Source: Rostratula benghalensis (lineage: Eukaryota > Chordata > Aves > Charadriiformes > Rostratulidae). From it: a stretch of DNA of 64,000 nt. Made by a program: the position numbers and the translations under genes. This document shows positions 1-12,055 of this stretch, one piece after another. The stretch lies in the NCBI GenBank assembly GCA_013399305.1, contig VXAI01000244.1, forward strand, positions 302,800 to 366,799. Reading direction: 5' to 3'. Below the pieces are notes generated by a model, which saw only the letters and a program-made list of their open reading frames with translations, had not been told where the DNA came from and made no database searches. Numbering within the stretch: the stretch's first letter is position 1; each line of letters begins with the position of its first letter.

Positions 1-600
1 TGAGGAGGGTAAATCCACAGCCACCTCTGAGTGCTCGACCCCCTGAGGGGCTGCTCTTCACAGCCTCCTGGTGCCTGCTCAGAAATATTGGGGCACATCT
101 TTATAATGAAGATCCTGAAGGCCTGGCAAGTCCAGGGTCTGCCAAAGCGCAGGAGGGCGGATGTGCAGAAAGTGCTTTGCTGGTTTGTAGCCAGGGGCTG
201 CCTCTGAGGATCCCAGCTCTGGCTAAAATGTGGATTTTTAGACCCAGCTGATAACAGTTGTCAGGGGGCATTTGGCGCTGCTGCTGGGGGTTGGGCTCCT
301 GTGCTGTGGGGCTCTTCAGGCAACTGCTTGGGAACAGCTACAGCCCTTCCTTCACACAAGGACAGAAGAGAATGGTGATGATCCTTTACTGATCAATCCA
401 GTACAAATAGATGTATGAATAAATGTTCACTTAAAGTTCCTGCTGGTTCACAGGGTGAGTGAGGCCAGTGCCTCGCACGCAGCTGAGGGGCTTTTCCTGG
501 CTGCAGCCCAAGGGACCTGGCAGGAGAACCAGCCCTGGGCAAACAGGGAGAACAAACCTTTACAGTTCTAAACAAAATGGAATAATGAGAGAAACTGTGG
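1..600. other. Non-coding stretch, nothing recognised
   Basis: Mixed-composition DNA with no repeat family, no RNA gene and only short open frames that look like chance. There is no splice-bounded reading frame that I trust. Confidence 0.6.
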
Positions 601-1820
601 TTCAGGTTTTAATTAGCATTGTAAAGATGTCAAACTGATGAAAACCAATGTATGTATCACTGATCTGAGCCCCAGTAAAGATTGGGCCATGTCTGGGGTC
701 ATACCCTTATAACGTATCCCCTTGTGAATATGCACACCTATAATGTCACAACCGCTTGTGGAAACCACTTGTGCTCAACGTGGAGAGTGGATGAACGATA
801 GAGACCACGAAAGAACGTGGCTGCTGGGAAGCACTGGTGTTATTGTCAACCAAAGCAATAAGAACAGAAACACAGTGCTTCCCCCCCCCAGCAGCTCAGA
901 TGGTGCAAGGGGTTTTGGTGTCCCCTGATGAGGTACCCATGGCACCCTGTTCCCCCCGACTCTGAAAAAAATCAGAATTGTGTAACTGAGCACAGAGGGA
1001 GGTTAGGTTTAAGTTTTGTTTCTTACCCTCATAAATATGAGAAGCAGCTTGAAAATGTGAACTGAATAATGTTTTCCCTTCACTGAGTTAAGTTCCAGGA
1101 GCTTTCAACAGTGCTATAATAACAACAAGTATTATTACAGTTATAGTAATAACAAGTATTATTATAATAAATAATTATAGTTAGCACTTCCTGTCTTTAA
1201 TCATAGCCTCTATTCACAAACATAAGTAGGGATGGATAATTCTCAGTTGACCTTCAGACAAAGATAAGATGCACAGCCAAAAAAACCATTGCAAACAGGA
1301 CTCGGGATAATTTCACATAATTTGGCATCGATGTCTGGCCTGCTCAAATGGCAGGAAACAGAGATAAACTCAACCAAGGCACAACTGGAGACACCTTCTA
1401 GAGATGGTCCTTGTTGAAGGTGTCAGTGAAACTCTGGGCTCCACAACAGACCTTGGGCCATCTCTCACAGACCTCATTCATTACCTGTTCCTTCCCTGTC
1501 AGGAAAAGCTTTTCTTCAGCAGTGCCCTGGACAGATACACCCTCACATTTAATTTAATGGCCCTGAGTGTCATTTAGAAAACAGAGCTTCAGTTCCCTAG
1601 TTTTTTGCAGAATTAAAGCATGCTTGTGGTGGTGTACTCTACCTTGCAATTATTTTTCTCAGTTTCTTTTGAGGAGTGCTAACAACAGTCACTCTACCAA
1701 GTTACAAAAATCCCACAACTTATTCCTAAACCTGAAATGCGAGCGGTTGGCTGGATGCCGTTTGTGCTGGAGGATTAAACCTTAGACTGAAATAAATAAA
1801 TAAATAGGGGAGTAGCTCAG
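601..1820. promoter_or_regulatory. AT-rich block, candidate conserved non-coding element
   Basis: High-complexity AT-rich sequence. Between about 1118 and 1178 a TATTATTA-type motif recurs (AACAAGTATTATTA appears twice), and a GATA-type AGATAAGAT lies near 1263. A short AAAT microsatellite closes the block at 1790-1806. A strong-looking acceptor near 1608 opens into an unconvincing frame. The regulatory role is inferred from texture only. Confidence 0.25.
1790..1806. repeat. (AAAT)4 microsatellite
   Basis: Four tandem AAAT units, seen directly. It is a simple tetranucleotide repeat, probably length-variable. Confidence 0.85.
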
Positions 1821-1829
1821 AAAAGCACT

Positions 1830-3060
1830 GAGAGATGAGATTAACCCGGGCTGTGACACTGATATGGCCACGTGAGAGCAGGATCTCTCTGGGGAAGCTC
1901 AGCTCTTCCCTCCCCCCTCGGGGCTGGAATTACCCGGGAACAGCTTTTGCTTTTCCTCTCCCAGCTCTTCCCTTTTCTCCCCCCTCGCTGTTGGGAACTG
2001 GGATGTCTGAGATCCCCACTGACCATGGGGTTTGTGTGATGGCCCAGGGTCTGGATGTTGAAAGAGGTTTAGGGTGTGCTCACACTGCAGATATTGGCTT
2101 GGATTTATCCTGCTGGCTTTAGCATCCAGCTCGGGATCTCCATCAGATCCCATTCACTCTTGGTGCTCCATCATACTGGTGGCAAGAGGCTCTTTGTGAT
2201 GGAGCCTGAGCCTTTGGGTTTATTCTGAATTATACCCTGGAGGTGCCTGTCTGTCCCCATGTGCTGCAGAGGAGGCTTGCAGAAACTGTGGCTGTAATAA
2301 GGAAGAAGTTTTGGAAACTTAGGGGTGACCTCTGTGAAGTCTGGAGGTGGCTCTAAAGGAGCCATTCCCCCCCTCAGCTGGGTGCGAGGGTCGGCGTGGG
2401 GACCTTTAGTGGAGGGCACAGTGTCTTGTTCACACAGCTAAAATTTTTAAAAGACTTAAATGCTCAAAATTTTAAGATGATGCCCAATAAGTTTCTGTTC
2501 TTTCTTCCTCCACCTCTCTTCTCTGTGTATATCAGCAATTAATTCCCTTCCTGGGAATCAGCAATTAGGAGCTGCCTCAGGGCTCTGTGAGGACAGTATA
2601 AAAAGGTGTTCAGCAGCACAGGGTGTCAGGGTGTGAGTGGTTCGGTGGTGGCTCTTGGCACAGCATCACCTCAGGGAAAGAAATGTGTGTGACCAGGACC
2701 TTGTTTTCAGTGCTTTCAGATGCCGTGGGGAAGAAAAGCCAGTGCAGGAGCACAGCAAAGATTTGCAGTTTGTGTCTCCTCAGGCTTTGCCTCCCTCTCT
2801 GTCCAGTGTGAGCTGGGGGGGACACACACAGCCCCCGGTGTCAGAGCTGTCCCCCAGGGACCCAGCCAGCCTTCACCCAGCCTCCCCCCTCTGCGATCAT
2901 CCCCCGGGGTCGCCGGCCAGCCTGGGGTGTGACCAGGATTTCCAAAGCACTTTGCTCCTCGTCCCAGTGGAGGTAAAGAGCCGTGGTGAGCGCTGAGCGG
3001 CCGTGCCCCAGCTGTGCACCGGGGTCACTGGGAACACGGCAGTGAATGAAATGAAAAATG
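1830..3060. other. GC-richer spacer with a possible TATA box
   Basis: GC- and CT-rich DNA where several frames lack stops on both strands, so overlapping open frames of 60-120 codons appear without protein-like content. A TATA-like TATAAAAAG occurs at 2597-2605, but no supported transcript follows it. No repeat family is recognised. Confidence 0.55.
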
Positions 3061-3690
3061 AGTTTTATTGATCCTGTCTGCGCCGCATCGTTATTCACAC
3101 AGAGTGAAATTCACCCTTAGGCACAGGACAAACACTGGAGTTGGGCAAAACATTTCAGCTGAATGTTTCATTTGTTGGGAAAAGTGCAGGTTTGAATCAG
3201 CTGAAAGTACTTGTGAATTCATGTTGTGTTTGTCAAAGTGCCTCAGCAAGTAAAACACCCAGAACCATTTTTCAGGAAGTAAAAAGACAAAAATTACTGT
3301 TGATGTTTATTAAATGCAACATCTATACTTTTAAGGCTTGAAATAACATTTTAAAAAATATTAGTATGTTTTACTTTAAAAATAATACTAATCCTTGAAA
3401 AATGAACTGGTGTTTTGCTTAGACTGAAAAATCAGCAAAACACAAAACTACAAAACAAATTTTGGCATACAGTTGGTTTGGAAAGAAAACATAGTATTTT
3501 TCAGGTTGATTCAGAATATTTTCCCTGCTCTCTTGGTTTAGCCCTTGAAAATATTGATGGGCCTAGGTCTGCTGGGGGGGGGAACATAGTGTTTGCCCCC
3601 TCCAGTTCCAGCACAAGCCCAGCTGATGCTCCATGCTATTATTTTTAATAGCTGACAACATTCCCCTCTGTTCATTAATCTTGTGTTGAA
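3060..3690. promoter_or_regulatory. AT-rich block, candidate regulatory DNA
   Basis: AT-rich, non-repetitive sequence, densest from about 3160 to 3510, with TTTAAAAA/ATTAGTA motifs. No coding signal is evident. Its composition contrasts with the GC-rich flanks, which suggests a conserved element, but this cannot be confirmed from one sequence. Confidence 0.2.
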
Positions 3691-4660
3691 GCCTTGTTTG
3701 GCCGTGGGTGGCCAAGGATGCCAACGCCACCGTGTCCCCAGGTCACTGGAAAGAGCAAAGCTCTTTGTGCAGGGCCCTGGGTACGGTCCCAGTGACCCCC
3801 AAACTTCATCCCTTCATCTGCCAGCTTCGGTGTGCCCCAGAGTGGGGTGTCTGCACTGGCAGGATGGGATGGGAACACGGCCCTCTGAAAGGGGGGGAAT
3901 AAAAAAAATGATGTGATCCTAAAGGAAAGGAAGCAGAGAAGTGTGGAGATAAGCCCAGACAGCTAGGGATTTATTCTGTGGAATCTATCACGTTTGTCTG
4001 GGATCTGCTGAACAGCAGTCTAATCAGCTGTTAGAGGCTATTTTTTCAGCACCTCCTCGATCATCGACTTTGTTCATTTTTTCCCATCAACCATACATGG
4101 CCTCCATGTCAAAACATCATTTTACCATTATTGTCTATTTCCAGGATGTCTTTTATTATCCTGATCTCATTTTGCAGCCCAGAAAGTGGCACGGAGCTGG
4201 CTGCATTCCCTCAGATTTATGAAAGACTGCAGCACGAGGGAACAGCCCTTCTCCTGCTCAGCTGGTCCCGCTCCTGGGACCAAGGCACTGAATGCACCGA
4301 GGGAATCCGTGTTGGCCTGGCCCCTGTGAGCACACAGCTCTGGTAGATGCTTTAAAAGAAACAATAATAAACACCCCCCAAATCACACATGACGAAGACA
4401 TGATGAGGTTATATTTACTTGTGGAATTAATTACAGCAAAAGGACATTTTTTGACCATAGGAGATATCCTTTGGGGTTGGAATGCACTGCAGAGCCTCAG
4501 GATGTGTCTCTCCCTCACCCCAAAACCCCTGTTCCCTGTGTGTCCCCCCTGGTGAGAGCCCCCAGCCCTTATTGCAGCGATGGAAATGGGGGGCTCTGCC
4601 TGCCCGGGTGCCTGCCTCTGCAGAGCTGCAGATGTGCTAACCCAGCCTTCCACAGATTTA
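3690..4660. other. Non-coding spacer
   Basis: Mixed composition. Acceptor-like pyrimidine tracts occur at about 4131-4144 and 4166-4178, but the frames behind them are short and not protein-like. No repeats or RNA genes were recognised. Confidence 0.5.
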
Positions 4661-4669
4661 ATAAATCTT

Positions 4670-5110
4670 TTGTAGTTTAGGCCATTAAAATTTTAATAAC
4701 AGCTAGAGCTAAGCAGAAAAGGAGGGGAATGTTTGAAGGGTGTCCTGACTTGGAAATCTTTTCAAAATATTAGCAAAAAGCCTGGTTAATGTGCCTCTGC
4801 TTTGCTATATATATGATTATTTAGGTTTTAATCTATCAAAGAGATGCAGTTCTTAGGTTCTGGCCAGCTAATTCTCTGCCCTGGAATTTACACATCATAA
4901 TAAAAAACATTTAAGCCTTTGGGGAAATGAGTTTAGCTCCTTCAATTGCTGAATAATTAAGGGTGACCCTTGTCAAAGACACGGTGTGTGCTATATATCA
5001 TTGGATTACCTGTCTGGTTGGCAGCATTTTGCAGGCATTTTGGAGCTCTTATTATATGTTGTTTTTCATTTAGATGCAATTTCTTTTGTAATGAGGCAGA
5101 ACTTATTTTC
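4670..5110. promoter_or_regulatory. AT-rich block, candidate conserved non-coding element
   Basis: High-complexity AT-rich DNA with repeated TAAT/ATTA cores and a short TATATATA run near 4806. It contains no simple repeat expansion, transposon or credible open frame. A regulatory role is inferred. Confidence 0.3.
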
Positions 5111-5640
5111 CAGCCCCTACAGGTGGCTTTGTCAGCTCTCCAAATTGTGTGTGAAGAGGCAGGTTCCCAATTGATCTCTCAATTAGGGCTCTGTTGATAT
5201 TGGATAAATGAGGGTTCACCTGGCTTGGACACAGCCTCGTCTGGTCATGGGCCAAGGCTTTCATGTGAAAGACCACGCGTTTAAAACCAAAGAAGAGTCC
5301 ATCTCTTTGGTGTTTCTTTTTCCCCTTGCTTGCCTGGGCTGGGCACGAGGATTGATTTGTGGCTGAAGCTGCGAGTGCATGAACACAAAAGCAAAGTTTC
5401 AGCTGTCCATCCCATGTCCATCCCATGCCATGGGATCTTCTTATGCAGCTCCTCTGAGACCTGAGGTTTTGGGGTGTCCTCAGCCACTCTCCTGAGACCC
5501 AGTGAGTGAGGGCTCCGGTCCCCAGCTCTGCACTGGGGTAACAAAGGGCAAATTGTGGTAGAGCTCCCACAAGGACTGTCCTTGGGAGCTCGCTTCACCT
5601 CCAAACAGAAGGGGAGAAAACCAGCCTGCACAGAGCAGAT
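5110..5640. other. Non-coding spacer
   Basis: Mixed GC content. The open minus-strand frames here (about 116 and 155 codons) overlap each other in different frames, resemble no known protein and lack supporting splice or start context. Confidence 0.5.
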
Positions 5641-6070
5641 AGATGAGCCACGTGTTCACACAGAAGCATGGTCTGGTTTAAGCAGGTAATTAACTCAGGC
5701 TTATTGACCACGGCCCAAACGCCTAATGGACGAAGTCTGGAAACTGCTCAAAAAATTATTTCCTGCTAAATCAAAAGCTGGCTCTTGCCGAGATGAAAGA
5801 GGGGTTCATTTACAAAGATGGTCAGAAAGTTTAATAGCAATTTAATTTTTTTGAAATATGTATGTGTTACTATAGCCTGACATTATGGAGGAAATTGCCA
5901 CAGTCCTGGAATGGACCTGCTGTCTAATTTTACCCCTATCATGTGTATGCTTGGATTTTATGTGCAACAATTCATTCGATGGCAGGCTCCAAGTAATAGA
6001 TTTACAGTAAAAAATCGATGGGAGGTTACAGGCCCACTCTGGATTTATGTCCTTTTGACACCACACACGT
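5640..6070. promoter_or_regulatory. AT-rich block, candidate conserved non-coding element
   Basis: AT-rich, non-repetitive sequence with homeodomain-type TAAT cores and several AATTTA/TTTAAT stretches. No coding signal is seen. The inference rests on texture alone. Confidence 0.3.
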
Positions 6071-6700
6071 GAGACAATCTCTGCTCCCCTGACCTGGCTG
6101 CAGGGGACACAGAGGTGTCCTCAGCCGTGCCGAGGTGGAGCTGCCCCCATCCTTGACCCTCCTCATCCTCAACAGGTTTTCCCATGAACGGGGCTTTCCC
6201 TGGCTGCTGCCAGTGGGAGCCTTCCTCCCCCAGCCCTCTGGTGTGAAGAGGACCTTTCCTGGCTCCTGTAGCCACTCTCCAGATCTCCAGGCAGTGTCAC
6301 CAGCTGTCCTGTGGCAGGGTCACCTCCCCTGATCTGATGGAAGAGTTTGTCTGCTGTTGTGACCGCGTGCCCATGGACATTGACCTCTGCAATTAATCAC
6401 GTGGAAAGTAGGGGAACAGGCTGGGTGAGGTCCTTACTGTCTCTTAAAAATGAAATCTTCCTTTCTGTCAGTTCTCCTCAGCTGGCAATGGTTCCTGAAT
6501 TCCTCACGCCATTCCTCTCTATAAAAAATGTTTAGTTTTGATTTCACTGCTTTAAATGAAGGCGGCGCTTCCTTCTGTCCTTGGGCTGTGCCCCCGGTGC
6601 TTTCTGGAGCAGCAGTTGGAGAGGACAGGTTACAGCTGTGCCAGATGTGTGTAACCACCGCTGTTCCCCGCAGCCACACACGCATCCAGGAGTGCTGGAG
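6070..6700. other. Non-coding GC-richer spacer
   Basis: Pyrimidine-rich with short overlapping open frames on both strands. No transposon, RNA gene or splice-bounded exon was recognised. Confidence 0.5.
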
Positions 6701-6709
6701 GTGTGCTGT

Positions 6710-6885
6710 TTAATATCAAAACATTCAAATTGGCTTCTTACATGATAACGCCAACGGAATGGCATATCCATTAATAATATTATGAGCATTCCTAGGGAGC
6801 TATAACCTCTCTGGTATACATGAATTCAGTAATAACTGTAATTATTATGAAGTTAATATAAAACATGATGTCTCACTCTGCCAAT
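6710..6885. promoter_or_regulatory. Compact AT-rich block, candidate enhancer core
   Basis: About 170 bp dense in ATTAATAATATTAT, GTAATAACTGTAATTATTAT and related homeodomain-type cores, set sharply between GC-rich flanks. It is not a simple repeat. The role is inferred. Confidence 0.3.
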
Positions 6886-6889
6886 TCAA

Positions 6890-8150
6890 GGGCAATAAGT
6901 GTGAAAAACAGCTTTTCTCCTGATTGCACATTACTCGCTCTCCCCTTGGTTCCGAGGCAGCTCGAGGTGTCGAGGGACAGTGCTGCAGGACGAGCAGCAC
7001 CAGTAGCACCAGTTGCCTGTCCCGGTACTGGGCAGGATGAGGGACCTGCACTGCTTCCCATCCCTGTCCTGCTGTGCCCCCAGGAGCTGCTCTCCTGGCC
7101 GTGGTTGCCATCAGGGCTACAGCCCAGGCACGGTGTGGGTCCCTGGGCACAGCTCCCCCCACAGAGCAGCATCTCCCCGGGTCAGGAGGCTGGGAGTAAA
7201 AGTACTATCCCATTGCTGGAGAGAGTGTGTTTGTGTTGGGGGTTTATGGCTCCCTTGGCAGCCACCAGAACTGTGTCCATCTCCATTTTGTGTGTCTCCA
7301 GCTTTGCTCTTTAAATAATTCCCTTCCCAGAGGGGGCTCCAGCCTGGCCCTGGCACTCAGCCTGGATGCTCGGCCACCCACCCACTCTCCATGCCCCTTC
7401 CCCCTTCCCTTTCTTTATTGCCCCCGTAAAAGCAGATGAAAAACAAGTCTGTCAAGATTTTCCTGTGATTCCCTGCCAATGACATCGCTGCAGTGATGGG
7501 GGATCAGAGCCTGGGGATCCGTCTGCCTCCCGGAGGATGCTCACAGCCCCTTTCGTGCTCCTCGTCAGATGTGTCACCAGGACACGCTGCTTGGATCCTC
7601 CCCAGCAGAATGAGCTGAAGTAAACTAGATAATGAAAAGAGCCTTGATGTTCACCTGCTCCTGTTCATACTGGAGGGAAAAATAGAGACTTTCTTATTCA
7701 AATGAGTTGCTGGTTCCATCCAACCTCCCCAAATGTGGAGGGAGGCCCAGCTTCCCCTGGCACCTCTGGGCTCCGCGCTCCATCTCCGCAGGTCGGGCGG
7801 TCGGGGCTCTGCTCCTCTTCCAGCTCAGAATGCTGAGCACAAACTTTTGTTTCATCAGATCTTTTTCATGCAAAGCTAAAAATAGCAGTTTAAAATCCCC
7901 AATCACATATAATTAGCCCTGCATTTATTTTTCAACAGATGTTCTGTCCCTGTTGCTGTTGAATGGGAGAGTGTTGAATGGTGTCTCTGCAGGAGCAGCC
8001 GGGAGGGAGGGATCCTGCAGGATTTATTTATTCCCACGGGAATGCTGGCTGCAGGCACCACACTGATTCCCCACAGCACCTTTGCTCTGGCCTTTGCTTT
8101 CCTGTGGACATGGGCTGAACTCCCCAGAGAGTTTTCACTTGGAAGTTTTG
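6890..8150. other. Non-coding GC-richer spacer
   Basis: C/T- and G-rich sequence with many overlapping shadow frames, the longest about 149 codons. None is protein-like or bounded by convincing splice sites. The AGAGGGGGCTCC string near 7330 resembles a CTCF core only weakly. Confidence 0.5.
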
Positions 8151-8560
8151 GAGCCATAAGAGGTTAGTATGAGGAAATCCATTTCTCCTGCCTGGAGGCA
8201 CTAAGGGAATTAAGATTGCCATGAGATGATGGATCAGCAAAATTTTCCCTAGGAGATCAGATTAATAGGGATTATAGAAGAGTTGCAGTATATTTTTCAA
8301 AAGAAAAAAAAATTAAATTCCTCCTCCCACCATCAGAACTGCTTGTAAATTTGGTAAATCTATTTTCCTTTAAAAGAATAATAACCATACATCAGACTTC
8401 CATAATCCTTATCCCCGAGGGCTCTGAAAATGTATGGTATTAATCTCAGCTACAGGAACAGCACAGATCTATGTTAATTATTGTGCATCTTATTTGCCCA
8501 TTATATCTGGCCTCATCAGGCACAGGTAAAACAAAATGCTGATGTGAACCAGGGATTTGG
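8150..8560. promoter_or_regulatory. AT-rich block, candidate regulatory DNA
   Basis: AT-rich sequence including an A-run near 8302-8312 and several TTAAT/ATTAA cores. No reading frame or repeat family is visible. Confidence 0.25.
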
Positions 8561-9250
8561 GGGCGAGTTGGGTTTGGGAGACCTGGAGGAACCAGGATGG
8601 AGAGGAGCCCGTGGGCAGCAGGAGGGGCTGCAGACCTAACCCCCTGTACAGTGCAGGTCGGTGTCTGCTGCTGCCTGGCAGGGAGGAGAGAGGAGCTGCA
8701 CAAAACTGTTGGCATTTTCTCTTCTTCGCTTCTATTGTGGGTTTTCCTGAATGAATTAGAGGCTGCCAGCACACACTGTCACAGCAGAGTGGCAGAACAA
8801 AAACACTTCTGAGCCTGGACTTGTAATTTGCCTGCAAAAATAAAGATGCAGTTAAAGAGAGTTGTGACATTTCCTTTGCTTTCAAAGAGACTGCCAAGGT
8901 TCCCAGGCTTTTGTTTCATCTTTTCCTTTCCTAGGTGTTAAATTATTCCTAGTTTTCCTGTTGTAAAGTTACCCTCAGATGGTGACTGCAATGAATTAAA
9001 GTAGGTGTTTAGAAACTCTTCTCAGCAGCCATGGTCCCCACTAAGGGCTGCCATGGGGGAGGAACCGAAACCCGGGGTTCCCTCTCCTGCCCCTGGGGCT
9101 CCAGGCACCTTCCAGCGTTTTGGCTCCCCGGGGCTGTCCCCCTCTCTGTCCCCTCTTGCTCCCCATGGATGCCGGGACTGGAGCTGTGCTGGCTCAACCC
9201 GGGGACCCCGGGGGGGTTGCGGTCCATGTGGGTCTGTGCATCTCTGAGAA
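8560..9250. other. Non-coding spacer
   Basis: Mixed composition with an AT-rich centre around 8930-9005 and a GC-rich C/G-run segment at 9050-9240. Open frames are short and overlap in several frames. No RNA gene or mobile element was recognised. Confidence 0.5.
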
Positions 9251-9349
9251 AGTTAAGTCTCTTTCCAAAAACCCTGCACTTTGTTCCTAATTCCAGTGCA
9301 ATTATGCTACAGTGAGGTGCATTTATTGCATTTTATCTTTTCTGTGCAG

Positions 9350-9481
9350 CTCTTTCTTAATGAAGAGGTGGATTTCAGTAAAAGCAGACAGACGTTTTAC
9401 GCAGAAGCCCTGCCACCGAGGTCTGAAATGTTTAAAGCTGATTGCTTAGTAATGGTTCTGGCAAAAATGATGGAGGGCTGA
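9350..9481 (+). other. Acceptor-anchored open frame, possible terminal coding exon
   Basis: A long pyrimidine tract ending TTTTCTGTGCAG places an acceptor at 9349/9350. The frame is open from there for 43 codons and starts in phase 0 with LFLNEEVDFSKSR. It runs to a TGA at 9479-9481 and ends with VLAKMMEG. The content is protein-like but I recognise no family. It lies in an AT-rich block that could simply be a conserved non-coding element. No upstream partner exon was found, so a chance frame is quite possible. Confidence 0.2.
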
Positions 9482-9553
9482 ATGTTCGAACACCAGCATG
9501 AGCCTGACTTGATTCCACTGCCCATGAACGTTTTAACCTCATTTATCCTCTAG

Positions 9554-9843
9554 GTACTTACAGAACCATTTTACGTTTGTGCACTTAAAGGATTAAATAA
9601 AATAAATGGAGATGATTATTACTGCCCAGCAAAGCTGATGTTCAAAGACACGGTGTTTCGGTGCGACTGGAATTGTATTTGTGCTGTATCCATACTCTGC
9701 AAGCTCTCCAAAAAGGGAGTGATGAATCAGACAGTCTCCAGCTCTCCACTACTAATGAGAAACCTCTTAGCAACACGCTCTTTACGGCCCCCTCTCAAGC
9801 AATCACTGGTACCTGATGCTCTTCCTCAGCATCCGGAGGCGAG
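9554..9843 (+). other. Splice-bounded open frame, possible internal exon
   Basis: The pyrimidine-rich ATTTATCCTCTAG provides an acceptor at 9553/9554, and GAG|GTGAGC provides a donor at 9843/9844. Between them one frame stays open for about 97 codons. In-frame stops (TAG and TGA) lie exactly at the two splice borders, outside the exon. The start reads VLTEPFYVCALKG; the middle holds several cysteines. Such tight bounding by splice sites is what a real exon shows, but no family is recognised, and a non-coding RNA exon or coincidence is possible. Confidence 0.22.
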
Positions 9844-9849
9844 GTGAGC

Positions 9850-10946
9850 CCCATGGCACACACGGGCACCGCCACACGCGGCTCCGGCGTCCCTCGGGTG
9901 CTTGGGGTGTGGAGCACGCAGGGAATCTGTCTGCTGCACACATTGCCTGTGGAAATATTGCAGCTTTTTACACAAATAGTGCCAAAGCAATGATTTCCAA
10001 CCATGGCACAATCCTGAGTCTCTATAAAGTTTAAACTTGTCTCAATTCTGAAGGTTTAGAGTCTGGAAAGATGATGGTTTGCTCTGCATTTTCCTGGTTC
10101 CTCCATCCATGTCCCTCACCCTATTGCTTCCCGAGGGAAGGATTAATTCATTGTGAGTTTTGAGCCCAGCAGGTAAAGCCCTGGGGTTTGGCAGAGCCCG
10201 TGCTGAGGAGCTGCTCTGCAGGGAAGGAGCCGTCCCTTCACTCTGCAGCAATTAGCAATAGCAATTAGCCCTTGCCCAACGAGCCCTTCCCCTCTGGCCC
10301 CCGTGGGTGTCCTTGTCCAGACACAGGGCTCAGGGGGTGCAGGCAGAGCCACTGGAAGCAGAAAAATGGAGCCTGCTGGAGGCAGCCCAGGCTCCTCTAG
10401 TGCTTCCTGGGGCAGGAGCCTCTGCTTTTGTGCCTCTGTGATTCAGAGCTGCCTAAATGGAACGAGAGATGAGACACAGGCTTGTCAAACCCCTTCTCCT
10501 ACTGCCTTTCCATCTGCTGTCTCGGGTGCTTAAGATGTGCAGCGCGAGCCTTCTCCTGGGTGTAGCTAATGCAGCCGGATCCCTTTGCTGTATTAATGGC
10601 ATTATTTTCCTCCGGCTGTGAAGTACTCGGGGCTTATATTGTGACAAGGCTCAAGCACTCAGTTGTCAGTCTGAGGTGCTGGATGTCTGTTTTCAAAAGG
10701 CTGGTTTGCAACCGCATGGGAAGGGAAAAAAGATGAACAGAATAACTTTGTTAAAGGCAAGAAAGCACATCCCCCCCCGCCAGCCCCTTTTCCCTGCCAA
10801 ACACCTTTCCTGGGAGTACCAAAGCACTGGGACTCACTGCAAGGCTGTCATTTTTCCCCAGCTGAGAGCACCCCAGGAGTTCACCCACCAAGGAACCCCC
10901 AGCACCCCATCCTGAAGGCAGGGACCCCACAGCCTCATCTGTCCCT
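9850..10946. other. Non-coding spacer
   Basis: Mixed composition with short shadow frames on both strands. A short direct repeat (AATTAGC/AGCAATAGCAATTAGC) sits near 10248-10270. No gene or repeat family was recognised. Confidence 0.5.
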
Positions 10947-11090
10947 GGAGCCCCCTGAGGAGGGTTCTGTCCTTTTGGGTCAGAACCTCCCCGGAGCCCC
11001 CTGAGGAGGGTTCTGTCCTTTTGGGTCAGAACCTCCCCGGAGCCCCCTGAGGAGGGTTCTGTCCTTTTGGGTCAGAACCTCCCCGGAGCC
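10947..11090. repeat. Perfect 46-bp minisatellite, 3.1 copies
   Basis: Three contiguous copies of a 46-bp unit begin at 10947, 10993 and 11039, followed by a partial GGAGCC. By eye the copies are identical, which indicates recent expansion or homogenisation. Each unit starts GGAGCCCCCTGAGGAGGG and holds a GTCCTTTTGGGTCAGAAC centre. A unit of 46 bp would shift a reading frame, so it is not a coding repeat. Confidence 0.95.
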
Positions 11091-11809
11091 ACGCACGCAG
11101 CAGAGGAAAGGGCCTCATCTCAGCATCTCACACATCCATCCCTTCCTCACCTCTCACAGCATCTTCAGGGGGAAAATCCACATCTGTCAGTGTTCTGGTT
11201 TATTAGAAAAAAATCTCTCATTAGAATTATGAGGAATTTACAGAACTGGTTTTCACTTTGTATTTTTTTAATATGTGTTTTAATACTCATCTGGTTTTCT
11301 TAGCTTCCTCTCTGAAGACGGTAGTTTTCCTCAGTGAAATAGCACTGTACATTTAGCCAGGGGCACCATCTCTACGGCAGCAGTAAACATATATCAACAT
11401 ATATTTTTGTCAATCCTCTGGGGCATCCAAGTATCAGCCATTGCTGGAGGAAGGATGATAAACAAGCAGGAGAAAAGCAAGTCCTCAGCCCCTTCCCACT
11501 CCAGCCTTTTCTGAAAAGGACAGCAAATGGTGTATTTTCAAACCTAGAAAGTTGTTCTTATTTTGGCCACAACTATTAAGTGAATTATTTGGAACTGTGC
11601 TTTGTAAATGATGCAGAACAGTAGGGGCAAGTGAGAAGCTGTGTGTGCTGGAGAGCAGTGACAGGCAGTTGTCACAGTAACTGCTCCCTTTTGCCTGTAT
11701 TTGGTTATTCTGTGAGAGCTAAAGGCAAAAAAAATGGAATTGAATATTCCTCTGGTTTGGCAGCAGGGGCTGTTACCAACACGGTGGTGGGGCTTGGCAG
11801 TGCACCCAT

Positions 11810-11869
11810 GCCAGGGTGTCCCAGTGTGTCCCAGCATGTCCCAGTGTGTCCCAGTGTGTGCCAGGGTAG
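11810..11869. repeat. 10-bp tandem repeat, about 6 imperfect copies
   Basis: Units of the GTGTCCCAGT type repeat with period 10, with variants such as CCAGCATGT and GCCAGGGT at the ends. The interruptions suggest an older array than the 46-bp repeat at 10947. Confidence 0.85.
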
Positions 11870-12047
11870 CAGGAGGCACGGGCACGGCACAGCCTGGGCA
11901 GCCAAGGCACGGACTAAAGGGAGGTAAACAGAGAAAATGTCTCTTTCTTGTGTGCCTCAAATTGCCAATAAAATCCTGTGGCTGATAAATTAGTTCTGAA
12001 TTGCAGAAAAGTTGAAGTGAGAATCCTGATCCTGCCAGTCTTAATTT

Positions 12048-12055
12048 ATGCAAAT
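12048..12055 (+). promoter_or_regulatory. POU octamer ATGCAAAT
   Basis: A perfect octamer, the classical POU/OCT binding site, in a short AT-rich islet and followed eight bases later by TGTGGT (RUNX-type core). It is one of at least eight perfect octamers in the window. Function is inferred only. Confidence 0.3.
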
